From the NCBI GenBank assembly GCA_963920575.1, contig OY986965.1:30622007-30686006 (forward strand): a stretch of DNA of 64,000 nt, written 5' to 3'. The notes beneath the pieces are model-generated. The model saw only the letters and a program-made list of their open reading frames with translations. It made no database searches and had not been told where the DNA came from. Below, in pieces: positions 49,500 through 63,062 of the stretch (position 1 is its first letter; each line of letters opens with the position of its first letter). Both the position numbers and the translations under genes were made by a program. This DNA comes from Narthecium ossifragum (lineage: Eukaryota; Streptophyta; Magnoliopsida; Dioscoreales; Nartheciaceae).

Positions 49500-50515
49500 A
49501 TATAAAAGATAAGAATAGATCAGAAAGATGAAAAATAGATCAAAAAGATGAAAATAGATCACAAAGATGAAAATAAATTAAAAAAATGAAAATAGATCAA
49601 GAAGATGAAAATAGATACGAAAGATAAGAATCAATTGCAACTATCAGAATGAGCATAATATCATTGTATTCAAGGAAGGACCTCATACCAAATAGAGGGT
49701 TGTGCATCCTTAGGCTGGACATCTCCATGTAGTAGCATACAAATATTCTAAAATCAGCCATGTTGTTTTTTTTGGAAAGCTAAAGTTAGACTCATTTAGT
49801 GTTTAATGTTAAATATTTACAAATGTGTGAATCGATCGTAAAGATAAAAATAAACCAGAAAGATGAAAATGATATGAAAGATAAGACTAGATCAGAAAAA
49901 TAAAAATAAATCAGAAAATAGAAAATAGATCAGAAAGATAAGAATCAATTGCAACTATAAAAATGAGCATAATCTAATTATTATGAAATCAAGAAGATAG
50001 AAATGAACCTGTAAGCATCAATCGAAAAGATGAAAATGAATCGAGGAGATAAATCTATCAAAATTTATAAGTGAATGAATAAGAATCGAAACTTACCATC
50101 TTCTCCTTTGTTTTAGGCATCTTTACCTTCTTCACCATCCTGGTCGAAGTCCGGATTAGGGCTGCCGGGTTGAAAAGATAAAAATGGAGGTGAGAGGGGA
50201 TGGAGCCGTTGAGTAGTTGTGATGGTTGTGAAAACACCGGAGTCGATGGAGACAATGGAAGGCTGCAAATCACCAATCGAGGGAGACGTCGGAAGCGAGC
50301 TTGCGAGCGCGACGGTTGGAAGATGAAAATGGAAAAGGAAATGCTAATCGGAGTGGAAAAAAGGCGCGGTCGAGCGCGATGAATGATTGTAGGGATGAGA
50401 GAGCAGTATTGATCTTTTTACGCGATTTGGGCTTATTGCCCCCAAAAAAGGTCACGTGGGATTTTTAACAGATATGTTAGGGTTTTGGACGAATAAGGGG
50501 GTCTAATATGGGTTT

Positions 50516-51877
50516 TGAACCAATATTCTTATATAAAACTAGATGGCCGGCATGGGTAGCCACCCCCTCCCCCTCGCGCTCTTTCTATAAGATAGGTTAT
50601 AATTCAGATGTCATGTCATAACGTATCTTACTTTATATAATATATTAGATAGACCCCCCTACGTCATCTGACACGGATAACCATCACCGTCTACTACTCC
50701 TCTCTCTCTCTCCTAACCACATGATAAACACTACTCCCTTGAACGTGGCTTCATCTCGATCACATGATATATCCGAGAATAATTTGGATCGGGCATTGAT
50801 AGAATATATGTGATCTTATATAATAGATTAATAAGATTTGATGAATTGATTTAGTTTTCCCAAAGATTTAAAATGACGAAAAATAGAACTATAAGATAAT
50901 TGGATTTTGCATTTTAATACTACAGGAGAACAGAGCAGCTTGATAGATTAGTATCATGAAGATACTTTGATAGTCCCGACGTGTCTGCCTATAGACTCCA
51001 AAAACTACTTTGCATGTGCTAAAGAGCCCAACAACCCAAGGATGGTGGCAAAGATTCCAAGTTAAAAAATAGTACCCACGACGAGATCGGTGATGTTGTC
51101 CTATTTGTTTGGAAATAACCACGGCGTTGATCAGTGTGCACCTGGATTCCTGTCATGCTGGATTCTTTTGGAGAGCTGCTAATCGCCCCTACACAAGTAC
51201 CATTTTCCCCTTATACCCCCTGCTCTTTTCCTCTCTCCTAACTATTCCGTTCACTCACAATTTTGTCTTGTTTTTTCTTAGTTTTGTTTCCCTTTTTTTT
51301 CATTAGTTTTGTTATTTTTAATCAGTTTTCTTTACTTTTTAATCAATTTTATTTCTTTTTTATCAGTTTTGTTTTTCTTTTTGGATAGATAATTTTTTTA
51401 TTATATGTTTGTAATCTTTTGTTTATTTTTTAGTCGTAGTTTTTGGAAGTGATTATTTGATTAAATTTTAAAAAGTATAAAAACATGGATCAAAATAAAA
51501 GGTATATTTATGAAAATAACAAAAATACTAACAGTTAAAAAATACAATGTGTTATGTGAAAAGCCTCCTAAACCAATATCGATTTAGCTAAGAGCACATG
51601 TAACAATACACAAAAAAAGAGATACACAAAAATATATAAAAATAAAAATTATAATCAATATTGCCTTCAATTTTTGTACGGAGCACTTGGTGTTGTACAT
51701 GTTACTTCGTATCACAAATGAACGTGTGTCATATAACGAACGGCCCATTATTTAGCTTCGTACGATGAATGTTACCGCGCACAACGTTGGAATGGGTGGT
51801 AGAGAATAATGAGGGTGTAAGAAAACTTGCGCGAAGTGATTGCCAACATGAGCAATAACTATTTCTCGACGCTCTTA
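50516..51877. other. Intergenic, AT-rich
   Basis: No gene or clear element. Long T-rich runs occur at 51260-51450 (repeated TCAGTTTTGTTT-type units). Confidence 0.5.
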
Positions 51878-52264
51878 CGGCATGTTTGGTTGGACATAAC
51901 CGTCGGGAATGGAATGATCAAATCCCCGGTCAAATCCCATTCCGTTGTTTGGTTAGACATTAGAGTTGGGAATGGAATGCATCATTCATGACAAGTTGGG
52001 AATGAGACAATCTCATCTAATAGCCCGGAATCGCTCATTCCATTCCCGACGGAATGGAGCTTATAATATAACTTAGTTATTTATATCCTATTCTCATTCC
52101 ATTCTCACACTTTTTTTTGTGTACCAAACACCTTAAAGCATGATTCCTAATCCCATTCCTTGTGCAAACCAAACATGCCGCATCATCTTCATTCCTAATC
52201 CCATTCCCATTCCTAATCCCATTATCATTCCCTTCCCCATTCCTTGTGCAAACCAAACGTGCCA
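51878..52264. mobile_element. Tourist-like (PIF/Harbinger) MITE
   Basis: Ends CGGCATGTTTGG and CCAAACGTGCCA are terminal inverted repeats and are flanked by TTA on both sides (51875-51877 and 52265-52267), the target of PIF/Harbinger elements. The interior has repeated CATTCC/GGAATG blocks, so it can form a long hairpin. No coding region. Confidence 0.75.
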
Positions 52265-52267
52265 TTA

Positions 52268-55021
52268 GTTTGAAACTGGAAGAGCCTTTGATGACATGTA
52301 AGTAAAATAACTCCTTGATTTTTAAATTTCATAAATTTCAAAATTTGAATTTGAATTTTTTTTTTGAAATTTATATGATTTGAAATTTAAAATCTTAAAA
52401 TTTTAAATTTTTAAGATTTGAAATTTGAAATTTTTACGATTTGATGTCTTAAAAAATTAAAATATGAAGAGGTGCTTTGGGAAGGGTATTTTGGACTTTT
52501 TTTTGTTCAAAATGGACTAAATATCCAAAACTTTTTGTTGTCGGTCTAATTGCCGGATTGAGTTTAAACAAAGAACCTATTGTTCCTTTTTCTAAAAAAT
52601 AATAAACAAAAATGATTAAAAAAACAAAACTAATACAAAAAATTAAATAAAATTAATCAAAACTGAAAAACAAACAAAGAAAAAAAAACCCACAAAGAAT
52701 GGGGGAGAAAAATGAAACAAAAGTGAAAAAAAGGAAAAAGGAAAAAGGTAAAGAAGAAAACGTGGAGAGAGAGATGGAGAGAGAAAGGAGGCAAAGGGTA
52801 TAACTTATGGGGATAGTTGAGGGGGGAGTAGCAATTTGCATTCTTTTGACAGTCAACACTTGGGTAAAATAATGGTTTTGGCCTTTTGGGTCTTTTTCTA
52901 TTACTTTATCCTACTACTTGGTGAAGCACTGTTCTACATGTTGTTAGTTAACAAATTATAAAAATTATAGTATAATTTTTTTTTTTACATGAGTGATGAC
53001 ATGATAGTGTGTGCCATCCTTGATCCTCGATCCTCGATCATGGTTTACAGGTATAATAAATAGAAAAGTAAAAGACACCAAGAAGATTTATATGACTCGG
53101 AAATTAAATTTTTCTATATTCATAAAAAGAACGCATCAAAGAAATCCGCAAAAATGAAGAAGAACACAATGATTTGCTTAGTCGCAGGCATCAAGTCTCT
53201 CTCACAAATGACAAATCCTTCCGCTCTTCAATATCTCTCTCTTTCTTCTATGTTTTCTTCTCTCTGTTCTCATATGCTTTCTTGCAGATCTGGTTGAGAA
53301 GGAGGTCGTTCGTGTGCTTATTGTAATAAAATACCTACGACTATCAAAGGAACTAATCTCACAAGCAACCTTACTAATAAAGGGTTGCAAGGATAGGCTA
53401 ACCCTTCTTTATAACCTAACAGGCCTCGTCAAACGAGAGAGGAGTGTAACGCCAACGATATGCTCCCTTTCTAATAGCCCCTAATAGAGAAAATCACAAA
53501 AAAAATAAGAGGCGGGAGTAAGGAGTCCCACTTGCCTAACGTGCAAGCATGCCCCAAATAAGAGGAGAGTCCTGTTACTAGTAAGTAGAGTCATAATGAC
53601 CATCTAATTTGAGATGGCATTACGTGTGACAATCTACACGGCATATCTAATGCATAAACATGTGCACAGTCTCCCACTTGGGGAGATGCCAGGCAATGGC
53701 CTTCTTCTCTGCATCGAAGCACTTAAAACAACAGCAATCCAGAAACAAGAATGGCCATCTTCTGGTTTCTTGGATTAATGATGGACATATACTGCTCAGA
53801 GGATCCGGGTCGAGACTCTAATTTTGACATTGGGCTGGACCAAATCCTATAGAAGCCCATAGCGCCACTCATTTGCGTTTGATGCACTTTATGGGCTGGG
53901 GCAAAACCTATATTAGCCCATAGTGGGCTAGTAGAACAATGGGTTTGGTCAGAATTTATAGAGGCCCTTAGCGCCACTCACTTCCTTTCTATGGGCTTTA
54001 TGGGTTGGACCAAAATTTATTGGAACTGGGTGCGTTTGGTTGCGGGATAGTCTATTCCGGGATTAGAGGGGATAGAGATTGATAACCTGGGATAAATAGT
54101 GGGATATGTATGGTATTTTGGTAAAAAGTAGTGATAAATTAGTAATGTTTGGTTAAAAAATATAGATAAAATTGATGTGATTGGTTGAAAAATATGGATG
54201 ATGAAATAATGATTGGTTGAAAAGTGAAAAAATAAGAATAAAGTTGATGTGATTGGTTGAAAAGAAGAGAAAATATAATAACGATTGGTTAAAAAATAGG
54301 AATAAAATAAAAATAAAGTAAAGATAGGAATAAAAATAGAGATAAAAATAAAAATTAAATAATATTTAACTACAATACCAAGATAAAATGAATTTATGAC
54401 CAAACAAAGTCATAATGTACCCCTGGACTTTACTGGGTTAGGACTGGATTGTAAAAACTTTTGATTGATATTGGTAGGGGCCGCGCGAACGCGTACCCCC
54501 TCTAGCACAAATTATGACGTGCACTCTCCCACTTGGGGAGATGCTAGGCCAGCGCCCCACCTAAGTGCAATGGTGGTCACTGCCCTAGGCCACAGGCCTT
54601 TTTGATCACCCGTAGACCCCGTCCAGGTAAGTATGGTGCAACGTTGCCCGAACCCCTCTTCTTATAGGCTGCCAAGCTGCTCCACTTCCGCGCCCTAGCC
54701 GATGTGGGATTATTAGCATGGATGTGGACACCCGGTGGTCGCCTTATCTTTTGTCGGCTCTATCCAATCGACGCATGCAGCGGTACTAGCGTTTTTTGGA
54801 CGGCTGAGATTACTAACCTTTTTAAGAACAATGACAGCTCAAACATAGTCCTTATTTTTCGCCTTTAAATCTGGCAGAAGTTTATGACCTATATTTTCTT
54901 TTTATCGCATTCCTTAATAAGTGATCATTTTCCTAGTATGGATTCGGAGGCCTCTGTTCAATCCTCAGCCCGTATCTTCGTAGTAAACCAAAAAAATAAA
55001 TAAAAATGCATCTATTATACT
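52268..55021. other. Intergenic repeats, no gene seen
   Basis: Two copies of CTCCCACTTGGGGAGATGC at about 53671 and 54527 and several copies of ATGGGCT..GCCCATAG..GCGCCACTCA at 53830-53990 suggest decayed retroelement sequence. A MITE-like stretch at about 54031-54412 starts TGCGTTTGGTTG and ends ACCAAACAAAGTC. None of the frames has a recognisable domain. Confidence 0.45.
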
Positions 55022-56228
55022 TAGGGGTGGTAATTCGGGTTCACGGATCGGGTTCGGGTCGGGTCATACACTGACCCGTTTAACAAAAAACCAAACCCGA
55101 ATCCGACCCGTTTAATAAACGGGTCAGGTTTGTAAACCCAAACCCGACCCATATATAAACGGGTCAACCGGACCCGACCCGTCTAACCCCTTTATTAAAT
55201 GGGTCAGGTTGGGTTCGGGTTGACCCGCCACGGCCAACAAGGGAGAGGCGGCGCGAGCGATGTCGGCGACCAGATCTGGCCGGCAAACAGCCGGATATGG
55301 CCGGATCTGAGGCAGATCTAGCCGGATTTGGCCGGATCTGAGACGAATCTAGCCGAATCTGAGGCGGATCTAGCCGGATCTGACTGGATATGAGGCTCGC
55401 GGAGGTCGAGGACGGCAACGCCGCGACGGGAAGGAGTGGGGGGGGGAGCCGCGGAGGCGGTGGAGGTCTTGGAGGTCGGTGGCGGTCGTGGGCGACCTCG
55501 GGCTCGGGGAGGTCGAGGACGGCGGCCGGGGAGGTCGTGGAGGTCCTGGAGGCTGGAGGTCGTGGCTGTCGCGGAGGCCGGGGAGGTCCTGGAGGTCGTG
55601 GCTGAGGCGACCTCGGCTCGGGGAGGTCGAGGACGGCGGCCGAGGAGGTGGTGGAGGTCCTGGAGCCTGGAGGTCGTGGCTGTCGTGGAGGCCGGGGAGG
55701 TCCTGGAGGTCGTGGCTGAGGCGACCTCGGCTCGGGGAGGTTGAGGACGGCGGCCGGGGAGGTCGTGGAGGTCCTGGAGCCTGGAGGTCGTGGCTGTCGC
55801 GGAGGCCGGGGAGGTCCTGGAGGTCGTGGCTGATGCGACCTCGGCTCGGGCTCGGGGAGGGTAGCAGAGAGGCAGGGAGGAGGAGAGGGGTGAGACTGAG
55901 AGGAGTGGAGGGAGAGGGAGAGGAGGAGAGCTGGTTAGGCGTAGTAGTGGAGAGGGTGAGAGGTGAGAGCCTGGAGTAGTGGAGAGGGTGAGAGGTGAGA
56001 GCCTGAGAGGAGTGGAGAGGGTGAGAGGTGAGAGCTTGAGAGGAGTGGAGTGTGGAGGATAGAGTAACCGGGTAAGGGTAGGATAAACGGGTTAACGGGT
56101 TGACCCGTGGGTTAGGCGGGTCAACCCGACCCGATCCGTTTATTCGCGACCCGAACCCGTTTATATCAAACCCGAACCCGTTTATTTCGTGTCGGGTTCG
56201 CGAGTCACGATCCGAATTGCCACCCCTA
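55022..56228. mobile_element. Non-autonomous hAT-like element with GC-rich interior
   Basis: TAGGGGTGGTAATTCGGG at the left and, read in reverse, TAGGGGTGGCAATTCGG at the right form terminal inverted repeats of the hAT type. Flanking 8-mers ATTATACT and TTTATACC match at 6 of 8 positions. Subterminal regions are full of GGGTCGGGTT/AACCCGACCC units. The centre holds a 114-bp tandem repeat. Open frames here (55390-55979) are GGRG-type low complexity and are not taken as genes. Confidence 0.7.
55500..55860. repeat. 114-bp GC-rich tandem repeat, three copies
   Basis: GAGGACGGCGGCCG occurs at 55515, 55629 and 55743, an exact 114-bp period. Units are made of GGAGGTC-type words, strongly G-biased on the plus strand. 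A further GTGAGAGGTGAGAGCCTGAG repeat follows at about 55945-56045. Confidence 0.85.
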
Positions 56229-56686
56229 TTTATACCTGTTAAACCTATATCACCATCTCGACTTAAGGTTGGTAATACAACGGGTAATACCTCTTGCTTC
56301 GTACGGCAATAGTTAACCTTGAAGCAACTCTCTTATTAGATGAAAGCATATGCCAAAGAACGTAACTTGCTATTCTAAAAGATGTAGCTATTTCCAACTT
56401 ATGCTCGAAAAATTTACAACAAGATGGTTTATAATGATATTCAGATTAGTAACAAAATAAACAATCATTTTTACAATTGAAGTTGTTAATTAACAAAGAA
56501 AAAACGAGAAAGGTACATAAAGAACAATTTAACACGCAACCATCCACTCGCACTTGACGGCCTTCTGCTTCTTGCAATGCCAGACTGACTCCACATGAAG
56601 GATGTATGTTTCTAAATGATATCATTCTAAGAATTAAAGATCTGGCGTCATGAGAAAGTCGCCAAAATCCTTGAAATGCTTCGATG
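56229..56686. other. Intergenic/3' UTR of the PMT gene
   Basis: AT-rich, no reading frame of note. Probably the 3' UTR and terminator region of the methyltransferase. Confidence 0.45.
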
Positions 56687-59600
56687 TTATGAACGCAGTA
56701 ACTGTTTCTGGCACGTTAGTAATTTTCTACTTGCAAATGGGCCTTCAGCTGTGTCGCGCACATCTGATCTCCATCCCATAGCATTTGTAATTTCATTAAC
56801 CTCATCAATGACGAACCTAGAATCACGAATATATGCATGCCCTCCAGGCCTAAGTATGCGATCCATCTCGAGCAAGGTAGAAGAGATGTTACACCTGAAA
56901 TGTAGGAAAGATGCGTTAGCTGAAGGTATAACATGTCCTGGTGAAACACATAATTTGCTACCTACTTCCCACTAGAAATTTTATACTTTCCATTGTTGTC
57001 AAGTTCCAACATGATTTAGTTTTTAGTCATCAGTAAAAACCCTAGCTGAAAAATAGTCTCATGGTGGTCTCCACGAAACAACCGTTGTACTTTTCCGGTT
57101 GCATCATTGGTAGGTTTTTACAACTGATTAATTAGTACATGTTAAGGGGAGAAATGAAAGATGGCTTGGAATATCATAATGGACAGATAACCACAGTTGG
57201 AAGAGCATTGAGATCACAAAAATAACCACGTTGCAGGAGGGAGATCACCTTTTCTGTTCTCTGGAGAAGAGGCCAGACGCATGCAAAAGGTCATACGTTC
57301 TTGGATATGTATCAAACGGCTCACACCTATAAAAGAAAATCTTACAGACAATTAATGAAGTTTGATAAGATATGCCATTTTAAGCTAAGAGAATAAGACA
57401 TCTTACAATACAAACAACATTGTTAATCCTAAAAGGATGATTATTCAATCCTCCCCTACAAGGCTAATCATATGCTAATGATGCCTTATCACCTTCGCTC
57501 TAGCTGTATAAGCTCATGAAAAAGGCCCAGATTCTTCCCAATCTCCTCTACATGCTCGAGCAACTTCACCATTGAACTTCTTAAGGCTGCCTCAACTGGT
57601 GTGGATTTTACAGTTCCTACGAAGTAGCATTCCAAATTTCATGCTTCAGCATCATTTGTATCATGATCATTCACTAAGATGTTAATATTTATTCATACTA
57701 TGAGTTTCCAGTCTTCACTTCTCTCTTTTGCATATTCTCTCCCATTAATCATTGTGAAAAATAAGTCTTTTGTGTAATTGCTAGTTCTTTGCCTTTTTAT
57801 TAGACCTTATGTCCTAAATCATTCCATTCTTTTATGTCTTTTCTGCAGTCACCAATGTTCTAATATTTCGCAGCCTTATTAGTGTCTTTCAGTGCATGTC
57901 CTTTATGCTGGTTGATAGAGCAAATTTTATCATCCTATCAAACAGAAAAGAAAGGAGATGATGCTAACCAACAAAAAATCACATTGATGAGTTGAATATC
58001 ACTCATTCACAAATTCAAAACTGAAAAGTTGCTGCAACCAATGAAAGGTAAACCATTGAATGATGCAGAACATACCAGTCATGGATAACTCCTGTAAGTC
58101 CCCGATCATATATCACTGGCAATGTGTTGGGCCCAGAAACTGGAACAACATTCATAACCCAGCAATCTATCTGTTGATCTATCAATGCAGCTGCAAACCT
58201 GCCATGACAACAATTACATTCAAATTTAAGATAATGACACAAGGGAAGTCATAGAAAGGTAAGTGAAACGAAGAACTGTTCCCTTTTGTTTCTAATTAGC
58301 ATAAGAAGTAACTAAAAAGAAGAAGAGCGACAAGAAGAAGAAGAAAGAGTAAACATGAATGACATGGAATAAATCAAGCTGATCGAAGGACCAAGATATC
58401 CCACATGTGTAAGCAACTATGCAGGCACTGGCGAATGGTCCGCTCCCTATCTATGCTGTCAATTTAATAAGAACCACTTTAGAACCCCATGACACCATAT
58501 CAACTGCATCAAAAATGTGTGAACAATACAGGACATGTAAAGACCTGACATTGTAGAATAAATGCATTTATAAAAGCTGCGGCAAGACCAACAAAGAGCA
58601 CGATAAAAAAGCCCATCCAAATGGCAGGAACAAAGATTGAGTATCATTAGCCTCTGAAACTAATGGTTAGTATTCTGAAACTGCTTTTATATAATATGAA
58701 GATATATTTAATATATTTACTTATAGAGGTAAAATTCAAGCGTTATCTTTAGACTTCTCAGCAGTTTTCTATCTGACCTTAATATATAACTAGGTTTTGT
58801 TTTACACCTGAAGGAAAATACGTGGCCCAGAGGTTGCCTTGCATCAGTTGCAGGTAGGTTAATCCACTGCGCTATACCAATTGTTTGAAATAAAAGGGGG
58901 AAAAGCTAAAGGAAAATAAAGCGATGATGCAGAGGAATGGACAAATGATTCATGATACCCACCCTCCAAAGCCTGCCCTCATGTCCATTACATTGCGCAA
59001 TTTCATCTTTTTCCAGTGGAAAACACGAACATAGCTCTCAATAGTGTCATTCCAGAATCTTGATTCTGCCTTGAAGAGCTCATTTTTTGCAATGTAAGCA
59101 TCCATCTGTACATCCCGGAGCCTAGCAGGTGGATCATGCAGGCGAGCAGGCCATGTGGTGATATTTGCTCCGTGTCCATTTTCAGGAAGTCGAGTGATGC
59201 ATGCTGTCAAATTTGCGTACCTGAAGGAAGTAACATTAAGTTAGAAAGCAAGCAAAGGCAGGCAAAAGGAGAACTACAAACAGGGTAGAGAATAAAGCAG
59301 GAGTGCAGGACGAGTGTCTGGAACATATACTACCAAGAGGTAAAAGACTCTAAGTATGTGAGCAAGGACTTGCAATTCCTAGTAACTCCAAACTATCTCA
59401 AAAATTAAGACTCGCTAGACCCATCTTTCTTGTTACAACTATACCAGAAAGTATCTCAAGATTGAACAGCTTGATCTATGGAAATTATGTTGCTGTCAAC
59501 ATTCTCAAACCTCACTCCTAAATCTCTCGATGGGATCTGCTTTCCAAGTGATGTATAAGCTGCGCAAAGAAGATGATAACAGAGCATCATGGAATACTCC

Positions 59601-62600
59601 TGCCGTTGATAGCAACTGCGTCACCATGTACAAGCTCCCAATACTCGATTGATCAATTCTAAGTTTAAGGAAGAGTATCTAGATAACAGAGTTGAATGTC
59701 TGACTTGTTTAGTACATTATCATCCATTAAGCAACATAGTAAACTACAAGGAAAACAGAGTATACCAAACGTTATCTTGGTCATCCTCTGCACCACATAG
59801 AGGAGGTTGGGTACTTGCATCACGACTATCATAGCAGGTGTTGTTCAGAGGCTTCCGCCAAATGGCAATATATCCCTCCTTTTTCACAAGCTCCCAACAA
59901 AGGCGAGAAGTAAGTTCCTCCATTTCTGTGGCACAAAACATTTATATCAGCCACTAGCAGAAAACTGAGATCCTAGAGTTCTTCTGCAATAAAAACCACT
60001 GATATGGAACAAATCTGTTGCTACAACAGCAGCAGAAAGAACTCAACTCTATTGATAAGTCTTCAAATGGTATATCCGTGCGAAACAATCATTACAGAAA
60101 TGAATATCTACCATTTCAACCACCTTTAAACTCACAAACCTATCTAAATCCAACTGGAGCAAGCAATAATTACGGTGGTGACAAATTGAACTTTTCAATC
60201 ACCCAGTTATCTTAGGACAGAAAAAGCCTCATCTGATAAGGTATGATTAGCATAACAGAAAACAAAAATTCATTGACACATCTTTACTGTCCTGCACTGA
60301 TAGCAACAAATCAAACAAGGAAACAAACAAGAGTAAGTCAGAATGATCTTAGAGTGACAATATCTCCCAAGAAGTTCAGGAAATTTGCCAAAAAAATGTG
60401 TCAATACTAGAAATGCATATGTTAATCTATAACCAAGAGAAACAAACACTAACTTTTGAGGTGAAAATTAGGGTAGGACAAATTGAACAACTGCAACTCG
60501 ACAAAAAAGTCAGTTAAATATAGTTTTATCAAATCAACCAAAATACAAATCAAAATCAATTACCAATCCATGCCTCTTGTTGGCTCTCTTCATGCTTATA
60601 AACAGGTTGGGCAGCCCAAGCAAAGTATCCTCCGGCCCTGAGCATCCTGTTAACCTCGAGAAGCAAAATTCCATCTTCACATAAAGATGGAAAAGGACAA
60701 TTAGCATAGCGCGGGGAGGAGATTTCAAATCTCATTGTCAGAAAAGCGACTTTTCAATGTGAAAGATTCAAGAAAATAAGTAATATTCCTGCAGACTAAG
60801 CCTTTGTGAGGGATATGTTGGAGGCATCTCTATAGAACATAATAGCAGTTACTGGGAAATCTCAGAAGCAACTGCACCATCAAATATAGTGCAGCAGAAC
60901 ATAAAAATCAAGCACAGTTTTCAGAAATTTAAACCAGTAAAATGTCAAAAAAAGAAAATAGAAATAGACTGGCGGAAAACTTGTCATCTGGTAGTAAGAG
61001 AATGCTTCTAGCCATGATGTGACATATGGAAATCTACATCAGGTTAAAGCAGTTAAAATCTGGAAGCATTAATGCAAAACTTACAATATGCTCTAATAGA
61101 TACTCTAATAAAAGCATACAAAAACTGGAAATGTCTACTTTCATACAAAATCGCATACCATCACGGGTCCAGTTTATACGACACCTTGAGCAATGGATAA
61201 GATCGAATGCCTGGCTTGGATACAACAGTCTATGTGTTGCAAAAGCTGCTACCATCGCAGGCACGCCACGCTCAAGAGCAAACTGAATTTGGTTTTCATG
61301 AACATCTTTTGGAGCTATTGATAGGGTGATCACATTTCGTGAAAGCAGAAAAGCGCCAAAACTTGCCACGCCACAGCCAACATCCAAGGCAACTCTTGTA
61401 TGATAACCAAATGCAATATCTGGAATCATCTGCAGGTGTATGTATGGTTTGAGGTTCACTCAAACTCAACAGAAACAGAGCCAGCATAACTGAATGGGAA
61501 TTTTAGTAGTAATAAGAAACCTTGGAGATCTGGTTTAAGTATTGATCTGCTCCATGTATAAACTGTGTTCCACCTCCTGGAAACTTAAATTTATCCTTAT
61601 TCCTTGAAATCCAGTTTTGTCCTCCTTTATCTTCCACCAGTTTCGTGTGTGGAACATTGCTGAACCATACCTGCAATATAATTTCAGTTCTTGTAAGGTC
61701 CTGTCAAAGTGCTAAGTCTTGACAGTGCACCAATATGGCTGAAATGATGAGTTGAATCAACTTATTGCCATGCCCTTCTACAAAAATTGGCAGCAACTTA
61801 TGACTTGATTAGAGGTATAAATTGATTGGCAAAAGCAAAATACATACTAACAATAAGAATAGAACTTAGCCTTTCTCAATGGCTCTCCCTATCTTAGTCC
61901 TGACTGTTGAACGGTTCTAAACATCTGTTTCTATTCCTATGTTTCAAAAACCTTCTTAAATATTCCAAAATATCAAATTTTCTCCAGAGTCCAAACCTCA
62001 AAGAATACCTCCTGTCTGGTAACAAGCCAAAATCATCTTCAAACAAGCATTATTCCACCAAAATAGTTTATACAGAAGAAAAACCAAAGCTGACAGCTAA
62101 TGTTAAATAAAACATATAAATTCATATTTTAAACAGGCTAAGAACGATGGTGAAGCTAGCAAGGAATAAATTACATCAGTCATTAATTTCATATCAGACA
62201 CCAAGAGTAGAATGAGAGCCTCTTCAACAGATGAACTCATAATTCTAAACGGGCTAAGAATCGATGATAAAGCTAGCAGGGATTGAAAGACATCAGTCAT
62301 TAATTTCGTATCAGAAAAAAAAAACCAAAAAGTACGAAGAGCAAGGAGTAGAATGAGAACCTCGTCTCTGCTTCTGGGCCAAGGGATCGGACTCTTGTAA
62401 TTCTTTGGAGCTGGTACCAGGCAATTCAACCGGTTGGCCTCCCCAGGACAATGCCGCTCGAACCTCTCCCCTTTCTCCGTGGATTTCAGCTTCTTTATCT
62501 CCTCCTCGTTATCCAAGCAAGGAATATACTCCCTCATACTCTCCGGACACAACCTGTACTTCTTAACCTTCAGCTTACCCCCGCCACTGACCCCCTCCGT

Positions 62601-63062
62601 GATCTCCTTTCTCGTCTCATTCCCCGCCGGGTCACCGTCCCATTTCTCCACCAGATCCGGATCGAACTCCCCCGCAGCGAAATCGTCCCTCATCGCCCCG
62701 CTCTCATCCACTATCCCAAACCTCTCGGGGGGCGGGGGCGGTAGTGGCGGAGGGGGAGGAGGCGGAGACGACGACAGATCCGCCGGGGATCCATCCAGCA
62801 GTGGCGGGGCGGTGGATATGTTGGAAGTGAGGGCGGAGATATCGAAGGTGCGGTTGGCGTTGGGAGAGATGGCGACGGCTGGGGAAGAGCCCGGCATGGC
62901 TTCCCGGGATGAGCCGGCGGTGTTATAGAAAACGAGCTGTGGGTACCCATCGGACCAATGCTTTCCCAAGTAGAAGGCGGCGAGGCAGCCTAGTGCGATG
63001 ACGGTGGCTCTCACAAGAAACGGCTGCTTGAGGATGTCGGAGACCTCGCTCGCCACCCTCAT
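56687..63062 (-). CDS. Probable S-adenosylmethionine-dependent methyltransferase, PMT11/12 type
   Basis: Nine exons on the minus strand: 63062-62361, 61670-61521, 61429-61159, 60674-60564, 59925-59766, 59220-58963, 58198-58076, 57326-57249 and 56894-56687; 686 residues. A short cytosolic tail and one signal-anchor helix (about residues 14-33) make it a type II membrane protein. A proline-rich stalk follows (about 100-115), then [20 protein letters not shown] and [19 protein letters not shown], the entry to the DUF248 domain. The SAM-binding motif [11 protein letters not shown] starts near residue 299. Later parts include [44 protein letters not shown] and [16 protein letters not shown]. Family members act in the Golgi and are linked to pectin (homogalacturonan) methylation; QUA2 is the best known. 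The N terminus matches PMT11/PMT12. Substrate is inferred from family only. Confidence 0.93.

Larger units (their letters stand above)
44730..50515. mobile_element. Degenerate Mutator-like element carrying A-rich minisatellites
   Basis: The region is held together by MULE-type transposase remnants near its centre (45847-46177) and by the same A-rich repeat (units of AGATGAAAATAGATCA) on both sides. Weakly similar, inverted end sequences (CAAAAACCCCATTAG near 44760 and, reversed, CAAAACCCATATTAG near 50500) are suggested as decayed terminal inverted repeats. A 2.4-kb solo LTR has inserted inside. Boundaries are approximate and inferred. Confidence 0.4.

Noticed and set aside
55390..55979. 166-residue Gly/Arg-rich plus-strand frame
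   Set aside because: It is the translation of the 114-bp tandem repeat within a hAT-like element. All frames are open because the repeat lacks T and A.
62434..62928. 164-residue plus-strand frame opposite the PMT gene
   Set aside because: Antisense shadow of PMT exon 1; the minus strand encodes the real protein with a clear family match.
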